Assembly: GCF_022965805.1 (NCBI RefSeq)
Contig: NC_133105.1
Span: forward strand, 5,022,001 to 5,086,000
DNA length: 64,000 nucleotides
Direction: 5' to 3'
From: Primulina eburnea
Lineage: Eukaryota; Streptophyta; Magnoliopsida; Lamiales; Gesneriaceae
Shown here: positions 1-12,299 of the stretch, piece by piece
Layout: the number at the start of each line of letters is the position of its first letter
How positions within the stretch are numbered: position 1 is the first letter of the stretch
The notes under the pieces: model-generated
Seen by the model: the letters and a program-made list of their open reading frames with translations, nothing else
The model's database searches: none
What the model was told of the DNA's origin: nothing
Position numbers and translations under genes: made by a program

Positions 1-227
1 ACTTATTTGGTCTTACTTGGCTCGACTCCTGATTGATATGAACCTATATAACTCAGTCATAGGAATCGTTTTGTTGGTGTATGTATTGGGACACTATTGA
101 CACGAGGGTGTATACTTTTTTTTCGTTCGAGATAAAAACCATCCATTAAGACCCCTGTAAAAAGTCACGATATACAACACACAATTAAACCACTCTAAAC
201 CAGACTCGATGTTGATGACCTTCCGAG

Positions 228-420
228 CAGGGGCGGAGCTATGTAAGCTTGTACCCGGGCTTTAGCCCTGGTGGTCCAAATTTTTTTGAAAAAATTATAG
301 GTAAATTTTTTATAATTTTAGAATAATATGATATTAGTCCGGATATATTAATTTAAATATTAAAAATTCTAAAGTTAAAATTCTAGCCCGGGCGGAGCCA
401 TATTTCTGGCTCCGCCTCTG
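228..420. mobile_element. hAT-like MITE with CAGRGGCGGAGC ends
   Basis: The left end reads CAGGGGCGGAGC and the right end GCTCCGCCTCTG, whose reverse complement CAGAGGCGGAGC matches at 11 of 12 bases. The 193-bp interior is AT-rich and non-coding, with further CCCGGGC pieces just inside both ends. CAG termini are common in hAT elements. The flanks (ccttccgag left, ccttcgtt right) are similar but not an exact 8-bp duplication, so the boundaries and the superfamily are tentative. Confidence 0.5.
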
Positions 421-1228
421 CCTTCGTTAGCCGAGGGTCCATGCTTGTACATGGATATGCATAAAAACCATGAGTCTGATCGTAAAAACAACTAATGCGT
501 CAAAATGGTAATTGGTGGGTCGTAATATATTTTGTTTCATGTTTCCTCTTTTCAGAATAAAAGTGTCAATTGGTAAATTTTAGATTTTTATAAAATTAAA
601 CAAGATATTTGAGATTCTTATTTTTATTTAATGGAGAGTATTCTTTTATTTGGGCTCTTTTTGTTTGGATTTCTTGTTCGAAGAGACCAAATATAATCAA
701 TATTTAATTTGTTATTGTTAAAAAAGTAATTTTTATCTATTAACAAATATGCAAGTCTTGTATAGATGAACATTTAGAAATCTACGATATAAAAAAGTTC
801 TATAAACTGGAGCCCGCAATAGGGAATACGAAGAATCTGAAAATTGACTTGCTCAAAAAATATATATTTTTTAAAATACCTCATTATGCATATATTTTTA
901 GCTTGAGCAAAATCATAATTTTTAAAAAAAATTGATTGATGGTTAAATTTACTTTTCTGCAAATAGGATTTCGTAGCCTATGATAAAGAATATGGAAAAT
1001 CTTTTTGCTCTCTCGGTCATTAAAAAAACATCACATTTCCCCCTCCATAGAAAGCAAAATTTTATCATCCCAAGGGAAAGATGAATGGGAAGGGGGCGAA
1101 AGATCTACCCTTGAGACAGTGGTTAGGTTCTAAAAGATCAAGTCCTATAACCGCAGCTCCGGTCTCTTTGCTCTCGATATCAGTCTGATAGTGGTCCATC
1201 CCTCAGACCCCTACTCTTTCTAAATATA

Positions 1229-1393
1229 ACTTTTCACGAGTCGTATTTTGTGAGACAAATCTCTTATTTGGGTCACTCGTGAAAAAATAATATTTTTTAT
1301 AATAAGAGTATTACTTTTTATTGTGAATATCGGTAGGATTCATCTGTCTCACAGAAAAAGATTCGCGAGACTGTCTCATAAAAGATCTACTCT
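1229..1393 (+). mobile_element. GTGAGAC-family MITE, copy 1 (diverged)
   Basis: It matches the body of the family, including TCGTATTTTGTGAGAC, TTATTTGGGTCA, TTTTTATTGTGAATATCGG and GAGACTGTCTCAT. The left TIR is eroded. It is non-coding. Confidence 0.6.
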
Positions 1394-2847
1394 TAAAATA
1401 ATACCTACTAATTGCTTTCACTTCAGTCAATCACACTTTACACTATTAACAATAATCAAAATATAATTAATATAAAAATATGCTGAAAATACACCAAGAA
1501 CAAAGGTTATTTAGGAAAATTTCGAGAAATAATCTTGATCGAACTTTATTTTTGAAAAATAACTCTCTAAATATATTTGAGTTATCATTTAAAAAAAATA
1601 TTAACCAAGATTATTTTACTAACAACTATCGATTGTTCATGATTCAAGCGATATCATTCACGTAACATGGTGGAAAAGTCAACCAGCACTCAAACTCGAT
1701 CTTATATGTGAATCTGTAAATTAAACAACACATTTGCATGCATGCATGCAACCAACGGTTTCACGTCAATGGGCTATTTTACCAACTTCACTGATTTTCA
1801 AGTAGAAGTTATAAACCCGTGGCGGAGCCGCGGCGGCGGGGATTTGTGTCTATAGATTGGAGGTGGTGGTGGAGATTGTAGTGATAGATTGGAGGTGCAT
1901 GGCGGGGTATATACTTCTTTGTATGCGTATTAAATAAATATCAATATTATATATGCACTATAAAATTTTATTCATACGAAGACTTATAGCATATATTTGA
2001 CATATAGACACAACGAGTATATTCGTGACCAGTGTTAGATTCCGATCAGTCACATATTAATTAAATTTATTAAGTATTTTTGTCATTAAACTATATGTTA
2101 TAATATTTAATTGTTATGTAATCTCATATGTTGGCCAAATATACGTACTTAGTATCTACAATATAAGGAATATATTCACGTTTTGTTAATCGAACAAGAA
2201 AAAGGAAAAATATATTACAAAATTGTAGTTGATGCTGGGAAGAAAAATGTGAGGGAAAGTAGTAAATTTCAGTAAGTAACATGCATGTTTTTCGTTTTTT
2301 GTCATGTTATCACATAATTTACAGTCTCCATTAATTTACCCTTTGTTCAATTTTCTATCAAATTAGTGACGTGGAGCCGAAAAATGATGAAATGTGTCGC
2401 CGAAATTAACGACGAAAATTGCTAACGTGTCTGATGTCACGCCAACACTTCGATGAAAATAGAGTAAAATTGAAAAAAAATTACAAGTGAGTGGATTAAT
2501 ATTTAATACCATGAATTGATCGATAAAATGATAATAAAATATAATAAACACAACTTAAATTAGCTTGATGGACTCAGATTTTTTTGAATCTCAATCAATC
2601 AAGCAAGAGTTTTTTTTAATACTTTATTTATAATATTTACTATTTGCAATCTTATTTGTTATTTGAATTCGATTCACACCAAGTAGCAAATCGAATTTTA
2701 AACAGATCCACGAATTAAATTTTTTAAATTATAAGTCTCAGCTAAATGACTAATCGGCCTTTATTTATTTTTTAATTTTTGAAGAAAAAAAAAAAAGAAT
2801 TAAAAACCAATCTCCGAACTAGGCCTTCGAGGGGATTATGCGCGTAT

Positions 2848-3013
2848 ATAATCTGCATAGGTTTTCTATATAATTAATTGGTACAGAAATTATCGAAAAT
2901 TTAATATTTTAAATTTTCTTCCAGTGAGATAATTTATCTATTAATTTCTGTACCAATTATTTATCTATTAATTTCTGTACCAAATATTTATCTAGAAAAC
3001 CTATGCAGATTAT
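2848..3013. repeat. Foldback inverted repeat, about 45-bp arms
   Basis: The left arm (2848-2892) runs ATAATCTGCATAGGTTTTCT then TTGGTACAGAAATTA. The right arm (2968-3013) is close to its reverse complement, ending AGAAAACCTATGCAGATTAT. Inside the right half a segment containing TTAATTTCTGTACCAA is duplicated in direct orientation (2939-2988). It is probably a small foldback MITE; no target duplication was resolved. Confidence 0.6.
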
Positions 3014-3336
3014 CATCTTGTGATTAGTCTTCAGGATTCGAACATGCAAAGTGATAAATAATTATTGAAGATAATGACATAAAGTAGAGAGACAGTGAGA
3101 TCATTTCTTGCCAGCCTAGCTAACTAGTTTTTCTATTATTTTTCAAAAATTAAAGAATGAAAATCTTGGAGGATTCGGATTTGGGCATCAATATCATCAA
3201 ATTATAAATGTTCGAGAAAGTGATTTATGTCCAAATTAGCAGGCACGATGCATACCATCTGTCTCAAGCCAAATTTATTGCGAAATCGATTGAAAGATTT
3301 TTAATTTATCTAATTTATTTATTATTTAATATATAT

Positions 3337-5386
3337 TGTAAGGCCCGAGAAATGTAAATCCTGAGAATTCCTAATCTTCATTAACACGATATTCGAAGAT
3401 ATGAGAATGCATGTTATGTCATTAGAAGCACTATGAAATGCCAAGATTTCGACTCTGTTAATCCGGAATTATGGAATTTTAATTGCTGTGATTATAGCCG
3501 AACCATACCGAGACTGAATTGGGCAAAGCATTTAAATTACTCAAGTTTCGGGCAGAACTAGTGGCACCCGAGCGGTAAGAAGTGACCGCCCGAGCGCCAA
3601 TGTTCAATGGAATTATGTTCGGGCAGAATGTGTGGCGCTCGGGCGGTCATTTATGACCGCCCGAGCGCCAGAACCAAACATCGCGGGCAGAACCTTCCGC
3701 GCCCGGGCGGTAGAACTTAACCGCCCGAGCGCCGAGCTCGCGCCCGGGCGGTAAGATTCGACCGCCCGAGCGCCAGCGAGATTTGGCAAGAGTGAGCCAC
3801 GTTTCTTAAGCATGCAATAAGGTGATATATATAAACGAATTCCTTTCTCAGAATGAGAAGGAAACAAAAGAAAAAGCTACGAGAGAGCTTTTGAAATCCT
3901 TACGCCTGCATCTTTTAATCTGTCTGTCAGATTTGAAATCCAACTTCGGTACCGTGTTCCTATCGTTGTAGGCTACGCGTGGACGTAAGTTTTATTACGT
4001 TTAGACAAGATTTGAAATTATGATATTGTCATAATTGAATATGATTCAGATATGGTGTTTCTGCTACCGTAGACATTATAGAATTGAAGTCAGATTAAAG
4101 AACAGACTGTTTCTGTAATTGTTATGATTTTTGAAAGAGATTGACTGAGATTCTATATCAGAATTGTGTTAATATTCAGAGTATGAATTATGTTGACACA
4201 GATTATGAGTTCCAGTATTATAATTGTGATGTTCAGATTGACGGGGTTATTCAGATTGTATTATTATGCCGTCGAAACATCAGTTGATTTAGATTGATCA
4301 GATTCAGTATTGATTCAGATCGTATTGTGATATCGATGACATGAATTGAATTGTATCTTGTTCAGATATGGATCAGATTATATACTGAGTTGAGTATTGA
4401 TCAGAACAGGTTTTGAATCAAGATATAGACTGATATCGTATTTATGTGATTGTCATTGCCAGATCGGGTATGGACAGATCAGAATACAAGACTTTGTCTT
4501 CGTCAGAGCGGGAAGACAAAGGTATAAATAAATGTTGATTCGGGATTGCACAACTCGAGTTATGTTTGACTTGAGTTTCCCTAAATCACATACTTTATTT
4601 TATTGCATTGATATTTGCAGATTATCAGATTGATATGTTAATGTATTAACTTAGAACAGAGTCAGAGTCCGAGTCTAGGGCAGACAGCCTAGCTAGGGCA
4701 GAACCGCCGAGTCTTTCTCAGAACCGATAAGACTCTAGACTTACGGTGTATCGAAGAGCTTCAGATGTAGATCGACGTCTATCTCAGACACATTCGATAC
4801 AGCATACAGAAGTCTAAATTAGATCGGGATCCCTAGATTAGAATGAGAGATGAGTCAAGTCTTAGATATTGAGACTAGAATTGATTTACAGATCCATTAA
4901 TTTATGTTTCGTAGATTACGATTCATGTTTATGTACAGACTTGTATTGATACATGTTACTGAGTATGTTACATGTGACAAGATATAATTCATGCTCTTAT
5001 GTTAATTCAGTTAACTGCATGTATACATTGTTTATACTGGGATATTTATATCTCACCGGAGTTATCCGGCTGTTGTCTTGTTTTGTATGTGTGCATGACA
5101 ACAGGTGGGGCAAAGATCGGGGTCCAGAAGAAGATGAGAGATCAAGATTAGAGTGGTGATTCCGGACTTGGATGTAGATATGTTTCATTACTAGAACTTT
5201 AGTAGTTGAACCTTAGATTAATTGAAAGACTGTTGTATATTATTGTACTTTTATACAGATATGTATATTATGTAGATACCATTACCTTCCGCATTTTAAA
5301 AGAAAAATTTTTAGACCCTGTTTATCTTAACTGATAATTAAACCCCAAAGATGATTAAGAAGATGATTAGCGTCCGGGTCCCCACA
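3337..5386 (+). mobile_element. Solo LTR of an LTR retrotransposon, 2,050 bp
   Basis: The element begins TGTAAGGCCCGAG and ends GTCCGGGTCCCCACA, giving the canonical TG...CA ends of an LTR. It is flanked on both sides by TATAT (3332-3336 and 5387-5391), an exact 5-bp target duplication. There is no second LTR, primer-binding site or gag-pol frame, so it is best read as a solo LTR left by recombination between the two LTRs of a full element. The A/T-rich flank weakens the duplication evidence slightly. A TATATATAAACG motif near 3827 could be its TATA box, suggesting plus orientation. It contains a GC-rich cluster of inverted repeats (about 3565-3775). The Ty3/gypsy superfamily is likely but not proven. 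Confidence 0.72.
3565..3775. repeat. Cluster of GC-rich palindromes in the solo LTR
   Basis: Four foldbacks pair forms of CGCTCGGGCGGT with ACCGCCCGAGCG across spacers of about 7-10 bases. Examples are GCGCTCGGGCGGTCA with TGACCGCCCGAGCGC around 3637-3668, and GCGCCCGGGCGGTA with ACCGCCCGAGCGCC near 3731-3773. This is the most GC-rich patch in an otherwise AT-rich LTR, and very dense in CpG. Confidence 0.7.
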
Positions 5387-5724
5387 TATATAAATAATTA
5401 TTTATCTTTATATTAAATTAGCCGCAATTTGACGATATAAAGTAACAAAAATAATGGATATCATTATAATCTTTAAGATAATTTAGATTTTAAAAATACA
5501 AAAAAAAAATCTTTAAATTATTGCCATTTTACAACATAATTTTCTCACCATATGGCCTCACGAGATATTTTACCTACCAATTATGATTAATATAGATGTT
5601 CACATGATATTGTTTGGGAATATTAGCAATTATATATTCCCCTCGATAAAATCAAATAAAAATTGTTGCAAAAGGAGACACTTAAGTTATATAAACTAGT
5701 GGATTCTAGGGAAAAAAAATGGTA

Positions 5725-5915
5725 AAAACTTGTGTTACACGATCTCACAGGTCGTATATTGTGAGACAAATATCTTATTTAGGTCATTCATGAAAAAATA
5801 TTATTTTTTATGCTACGAGTATTATTTTTATTGTGAATATCAGTAGGGTTGACCCGTCTCACAAATCTTCTCACATATAAAGATTTGTGAGACCGTCTCA
5901 CAAGAGATATACTCG
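5725..5915 (+). mobile_element. GTGAGAC-family MITE, copy 2
   Basis: A full-length copy from AAAACTTGTG to GACCGTCTCACAAGAGATA. It carries the family body (GTGAGACAAATATC, TTTTTATTGTGAATATC, GGGTTGACCCGTCTCAC) and is non-coding. Confidence 0.7.
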
Positions 5916-6568
5916 AAAAAATCAGTTTTTAAATTTTAAATAAAAGTTAATAATTTTTTAAATTGACATGATATAAGATAAAATTAAATATAAACAAAAT
6001 TTATTATAATATAGTAAAGTTTGATATGATGAACAATATTTTAGGCAAATTCAAAATTACACACGGACTCCATGTATATGTAGTTAGTATAATAAATAAT
6101 TGAATTAATATTTACTCCATAGTTTTTTTAAAGACACGTTATATTGTTATAATAAACCTAAAATGTGGGAAATGCGTGGCTCGTGCATAAATATATATTT
6201 CAATATTTTAGCACCAACCAAACTTATATATATATATATATATTTCAATATTTTAGCACCAACCAAACTTGTCGGTAATGTCATATCAAAACCCCTCGAC
6301 TCTTTCAAATTTAGCTTTCTTCTCTCCAAATTTAGTTTTTGTATTGGAAAATCCTCTTTGTATTAGTCTGTTGTTTTGCTTTCGTTTCTGCTTTCTTTTC
6401 AATAACTTTCCTTTTGGCTTGCTTTTTATTTGACTGATCAAATCAACTACAATATTTCTTTATTTAGAGCTGTTTATGACTTTTTCTCAACACAATGTCA
6501 ACTTGTTATATTCAGTATTTAGGAAAAAATTAATATGTATGTATTTATATTATGTACACATATCGTGC

Positions 6569-6681
6569 ACACTTATGTGAGCACTGATGAGATGTCACTT
6601 ACATATAATATGTGATGAAACATAAAAACAAATTGTACATCCAATAGATGAATGACATCTCATCGATGTTCACATAAGTTT
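6569..6681. mobile_element. Small MITE with TGTGAGCAC-type inverted arms
   Basis: The left arm ACTTATGTGAGCACTGATGA (continuing GATGTCAC) pairs with the right arm GACATCTCATCGATGTTCAC (continuing ATAAGT), separated by about 55 bp of AT-rich sequence. Related arms occur at the right edge of the window (63941-64000), which points to a repeat family rather than a chance palindrome. Confidence 0.55.
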
Positions 6682-7271
6682 GAGGATCCGACGCTTGATA
6701 TGACCAACAGTACCGTACAAAGCCATAGCAATCGCCAATCAGGAAAACAAGATGAAGAAAAGAACGACAACGGTTTGAAGTAGTGACAATCTCCACCAAT
6801 AATCATTCAACATTACTAGCCAAAAAAGAGAAAAATAAGTTACATATATTTAGGGTTAAAAGGAAAAAGACCAAGTTACCCTAATTAAATTACATAAAAT
6901 AAATGAGTAAAATTCATTTTGCCACACACGAATTATTGATAAATCAGTAAATTTGTGCATGAGCTATTGCAAATGACTTAATTGATACATGAACTATTTA
7001 TAAATTGTCAAATTTATACATTAACTATTGTAAATGACTTAATTGATACATAAAGTAAAAAACGCTACTATAACTTAAAATTACTTTAAAGCTCAATTAC
7101 AATAGCTCGAAAATATTTTTCTTGGACGACCGAAACAGAAATAATCATCATCTTATGTTAACAACACTAATCACGTCATATACAAGAGGGCTCTTTTGCA
7201 ATTTATTAAAGACATGGAAGGTGGTAAGTGGTAACACTGACGACGCCGGGGTAATTGGTTAAATAAATTCA

Positions 7272-7355
7272 GTCAACTCTTATTTAAGAAAATGACATCC
7301 TCAAGTGTATTTGAATTATACTTGAGGATGTCATTTTCTTAAAAAAATAGTTGAC
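7272..7355. repeat. Near-perfect hairpin, about 38-nt arms and 7-nt loop
   Basis: The left arm GTCAACT...AAGAAAATGACATCCTCAAG (7272-7309) pairs with CTTGAGGATGTCATTTTCTT...AGTTGAC (to 7355) around the loop TTTGAAT. About 35 of 39 positions pair, with mismatches near the base. It could be a young MITE or a small-RNA-producing hairpin. Confidence 0.6.
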
Positions 7356-8120
7356 CGATGTTAAAAAATAAAATATCCCCACTGACGCCCAGCAATGACC
7401 CAAGCATGAATGGCAAATCTGTGGAGAAAATTAATTTAAATAAAAACAAAATAACATCATATTAAATTTATAAAAAAAATTGTCAAACATAACTTATTTA
7501 TTTTTTTAAAAAAAATTTAACTGCGCTATATATTTAATATTATGCTAATAGGTTCACCGTGAGACAATTTTGCTCTGCATATATTTGTAAGAGGCATTGA
7601 TCTGATCCGTACAACGAAAAATAATATTTCGACATAAAAAGTAATGCTTTTCACCGGTTTGGTCAGGTCGATTGTATGTACAATCGAAACATCTACTCAC
7701 ATACATAATGAAATTATATTTTATAATTATAAATCTGATCTCGTTTTAATTTATTCGTTGATGATTAAATAGTTAATACTATGTTTTCCATTTATAAAAT
7801 TTTAGCACTATTTAAACCATATGAATGCAATAACCCTCGTATATAGAAGACAATCAAAAAAATTGATATAAGTACATATGTATCAATAAATCTAAACAAT
7901 AACTAATAATGTTTTCTAATAAACCTAATATAATTTTAACTAGGGGAAATGCTAAATGTTCCATCCGGCCCCTTTAATAATTATGACAAAGATAGGAATT
8001 CTGCTTTCAAAATTAAATATTATAGACGATTGAAGTCCTTTGTTATCGTTGTATATATGCTGAAAAGTCTAAATCTGTTATTTTAAAATAAAAACTTTTA
8101 CAGAATTAATCTAATTTTAT

Positions 8121-8123
<3 letters not shown>

Positions 8124-8187
<64 letters not shown>
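8124..8187. repeat. (AT)n microsatellite
   Basis: About 32 uninterrupted AT units lie between other AT-rich sequence. Confidence 0.95.
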
Positions 8188-8191
<4 letters not shown>

Positions 8192-8239
8192 TATAGAAAT
8201 ATTATTATTTATTTTTAAAAATGTATTGTTTTATATAAG

Positions 8240-8410
8240 TTTTTTGGAGACGATCTTACTGATTATTTTATATGAGACGAGTCAACGTGTTTTATCCATA
8301 TAATAAAAAAAAAATTAATATAAAAAATAATTTTTTTTCATGAATCAGATCGAGCTGGATATCATTTTCATAAAACTGATATGTAAAACCGTCTGACATA
8401 AAATTGTGTT
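8240..8410 (-). mobile_element. GTGAGAC-family MITE, strongly diverged copy
   Basis: It retains GAGACGATCTTAC, ATGAGACGAGTCAAC, the central poly-A/T block with TTTTTTTTCATGAATCAGATC, and AAACCGTCTGACATAAA, in minus-strand order. Many substitutions mark it as an old copy. Confidence 0.4.
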
Positions 8411-8929
8411 TCAAGAAAGAGTGGTTAATATTAACATTCAGTTTTTCTGTGAAGCTATTTTGTCGAGGAGTCCTTTCATGGAGTTGCCCAGAAAGTGATA
8501 TTTATTTATGAAGCAGAATGATGAGCTTGGCCTGAATTTTTCAATTTGTGGTCTAAGTATTTCTAATCATATTTTTATTTTATTTTTTTCGTGTGTGTAT
8601 GTGTCTGTTCACGTGTCACAAATAATATGGAGTAATGTTAAATTTGTGGAAAATGTTCTCCTATCATTGCATGCAGCTCTGTTGTTCCAATTGATTGGTT
8701 AAAGGTGCATGAATATCTTTTAGCCTTTTTTGAACTCATCAAAATTTCAGTTCTTGACGTCTATATATTGAATATGATGATGCATATTGAAATTATATAT
8801 TCAATAGATGTCGTCTGAATGATACGTAAATATGTTATCACCGTTGATATGTATATTTCATATATATTTTTTGATACCTCATGTATGAGCTCATTACCTT
8901 TGGCACATCCCTAGCTCAAATGGAAAACA

Positions 8930-9150
8930 AGTCCATCAAGGACCCATGTATTCTCTTATAAATATCAGGTTTGAGCGTTAATTCATTCGGTCACTATATC
9001 GTTTTCAGCAGCACCTTTAGCTGCTCCCCTCATATATCCTCAGTCTCTGACTTGAGCGTCGGAAGGACTACGCCAGGACACCCTCCTGACCTACTCCTAA
9101 TGATCTTATTTGTGATTTCAAGCTCAGAGTAATTTCAAAACATGCGTCTG
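8930..9150 (+). mobile_element. Possible LTR-retrotransposon fragment
   Basis: CTTATAAATATCAGG resembles an LTR TATA box. The following TGACTTGAGCGTCGGAAGG and CCAGGACACCCTCCTGACC resemble the start of the transcribed region of Ty3/gypsy LTRs as I remember them. No ends, primer-binding site or coding domain were found. The assignment is by family resemblance only. Confidence 0.35.
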
Positions 9151-9969
9151 GACTAATGACATTTGTTAGAATCAGATCCTAAATTTCTCGTGAGTATCAT
9201 TATTGGAAGAAAACTTAAAGTCAAATCAATCCACATATATAAATTTTCATAGGATACTTTGACATGAGCGATGCTGGTAAATGGGTTGGAGGTATATGCG
9301 TGGCATTTGTTGAATCTACGTGCTCTCCGTCTTGCCAGATATTTGCTATCATTGTACTCCACGAAGGCTAATTACCACCAACTCATACTGACAGCAAGAA
9401 TTTTGTTATTTATCGTAATGAATCTCATTTATGTTTCCAACTCAAACTCACGGCAAGATTAATCACTTTTTTATTGTCAATATTGTCAGATATCTTACAT
9501 CAGTTAAATTATTTTTTTCGAAAGATGTATATATAAATTTAGATAATTATTTTTCTTTGAGTTAACTTTTAAAATTGAGTTAAATCAAAATTTATAATCT
9601 TAACATAGTATCAGAACTCAATCTTACCATTACTTGTGAATTTCTGAGTGTTGTTCATTACCTACAAATATCTTATAAACTTCACGCTTTGGTACGAGAG
9701 AGTTTTGTTAGATTTACATAGGCTAAATAATGTTATTGAGAATTATATATTTGGATTTGACCATCTTCTTTTCATAAGCTAGTTTTTTTAGGTGAAATTG
9801 TGTTCAAATCCAAATTTATTTTATATTGAAAATAGGAAGAAAAAAAAAAGAAAAAGAGAAGAGATTAATGAGTGCACATACCATTTCAATCTACTTATGT
9901 TACAAATAACTTATTGTATGTATAATAGAAATATTTGAAACCAAATATAATGTAATAAATCATTATGGC

Positions 9970-10146
9970 AAAACTTGTGTGAGACGGTCTCACGGGTCGT
10001 ATTTGTGAGACGGATATCTTATTTGGGTCATCCATGAAAAAGTATTACTTTTTATGCTGAGAGTATTATTTTTTATTGTGAATATGGGTATGGTTGACCA
10101 ATCTCACAGATTATGATCCGTGAGATGATCTCACATGAGACCTATT
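9970..10146 (+). mobile_element. GTGAGAC-family MITE, copy 3 (best preserved)
   Basis: It starts AAAACTTGTGTGAGACGGTC and ends CACATGAGACCTATTC. The left end carries the perfect palindrome GTGAGACGGTCTCAC. The body shows GTGAGACGGATATC, ATTTGGGTCATCCATG and TTTTTATTGTGAATATGGG. Confidence 0.75.
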
Positions 10147-10629
10147 CAATCATTATTAGAGCAAGTGGTATATATGTATATTTTTTTGAAAAATTAATTT
10201 ATATAGAAATTATATAAAGATTTCAATAAGCATTATTAGTAGATGTAACGTGTTATGAAATTACTACTTTATATAACTATCACAAGGAGGATATTTTACA
10301 AAATATAGAAGCATACACCCAAAAAATTATAGGAATTGTGATCTATATTCAAAAATAATAATTATAAATAAATAAATTGTGATCCCATTTCAGAAACTGT
10401 TTTTTCAACCTATTTTTGTTTATTAATCAGAGACAATAAATAAATAGGTGAAAAGTCATATCTTTAGACTTCAAGCTATCTATTTTAGAGAAACAATAAG
10501 CAAAAAAATGTTACCTATTTCTGCTTCTATTTTGTTTATACTTATTGCTTCAGCTCCTAATTTATCCTCCATATATCATATTTATCAATTTTATTGAAAC
10601 AAAGACTATGTTATTTTATAATATTAGTG

Positions 10630-10766
10630 GTTGTCTCTTATGAGACAATCTAACGAATCTTTATTTGTAGTGAGACCGGTCAACTCTACCGATATTCACA
10701 ATAAAAAATAATTTTTTTTATGGATGACCCAAATAAGAGATCCGTCTCACAAAATACGACCCGTGT
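10630..10766 (-). mobile_element. GTGAGAC-family MITE, truncated copy
   Basis: Minus orientation. It runs from TTGTCTCTTATGAGACAATC to the inner TCCGTCTCACAAAATACGAC and CCGTG; the outer palindrome on the right is missing. Confidence 0.65.
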
Positions 10767-12299
10767 ATATTTCTATGTTGTTATATATGGAAATTTAATG
10801 ATAAATTTGGACACATTTATTTAATTTTAAACAATAACATAAATACCAAAAAAATTAATTACTGACATTTTTTCAGTCGTTTCAACAATTGAAAACAAAT
10901 ATTTATCCAAAAACAGACGAGAAAAAAATAAAGCAAAAATAATATTTTTTAAAAAATTATCCTTACAAATGGACAATTGATTGATGATAATAGTACTAAA
11001 AACCTTTATTTTTTAACAACGGCATAAGATTAATAATATTATTGAGAAAATTATTTAAAAAAATATTATTATGTTTTAATACACAAACTTAACAAATAGT
11101 GATTTTTATTCAATATTATAAAGCTCCGTTTGGCACGTGTGATATGATAAGTAAATGATTAATAATTAGAGTGATTAAAAAATGAGATATATGGATTAAT
11201 AGTATAGTTGGATAAATAACATGGTGTTTGGTATGATTTTAAAATGATGGATTAATTTTGTAAATTTTATTGTAATGACCAAAATGCCCTAAACGTTAAT
11301 TAAATATATATTCTTAAAATAATTAGATAGATAATTAAATAAATTTGTAAATATATATTTACTTTAATAATTAAAATAGTAATAATATTTTGAATGTTAA
11401 TGTTAAATAAAATTTTAGTACTAATTATAATATTATTGTTTTTTCTTAATATAATTATAAATTCTTAAAATAATTTGATAGATAATTAAATATTTATAAT
11501 TAATAATAAAATAGTAGTAATATTTTGAATATTAATTTTAATGTAAAATAGAGTTTAGTTATATTATAATATTATTGTTTTTTTAAATAATTATAAATAT
11601 TCTTAAAATAATTAAATAGATATTTATTAAAAAATATTTGAAAATATGATGGTAATCATTAAACACAATAAATTACAATTTAATAAATATTTATTTTTAT
11701 AAGAAATAAGAGGATAAAAATGTAATTTGTGGTGTGTTGATAACTTATCCCACTTAATTTGTTAGATTGATAATCAAATAACTAATTATAAAATTATGTC
11801 TTAAATCAAATCAAAATGATTATTAATATATCTTAAAATTTCAATCAAACATTAGATAAATACGTGATTATTCATCTATCTTTATTTAATCACATCAATC
11901 AAATATACCATAAGAAAATATAACAAATAATAACCTTGGAAGACTCATCCGATAGCCAATCAAACTTATGATTAATCCACAAACAATTGTCTGAAACTGA
12001 ACCAGGAAAAAAGGTAGTCCTAGACTGTTAGGCTTCTAGACTAGGATTGTTTATTTATTTATCTTCAAAAAATGTTTATATATATGTGTATATATATATA
12101 TATATATACATATTATAGTGTACTAATCCAATCATCTTCTTCGAAAGTTTGATTCAAGAATTTCAACAAATAAGATTAGGCTATCATTATTCACATTAAA
12201 AACAAGCATGTGATAAATCTCTCATACTTCGTTCAAGATTAATGGAGCAGTGACTGTTTACTATTTCACGAGTAATAATTCAATCAAATCAAAAGAAAA

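Larger units (their letters stand above)
1..3336. other. Gene-free AT-rich stretch with MITEs
   Basis: I see no exon here that I can support. The stretch holds a hAT-like MITE (228-420), a diverged copy of the window-wide GTGAGACGGTCTCAC MITE (about 1229-1393) and a long foldback (2848-3013), each listed separately. The rest is AT-rich sequence with only short, compositionally trivial open frames. Confidence 0.6.

Noticed and set aside
3613..3867. 84-residue minus-strand frame in the solo LTR
   Set aside because: It is created by the CpG-dense palindromes and has a repetitive Arg/Ala-type composition.
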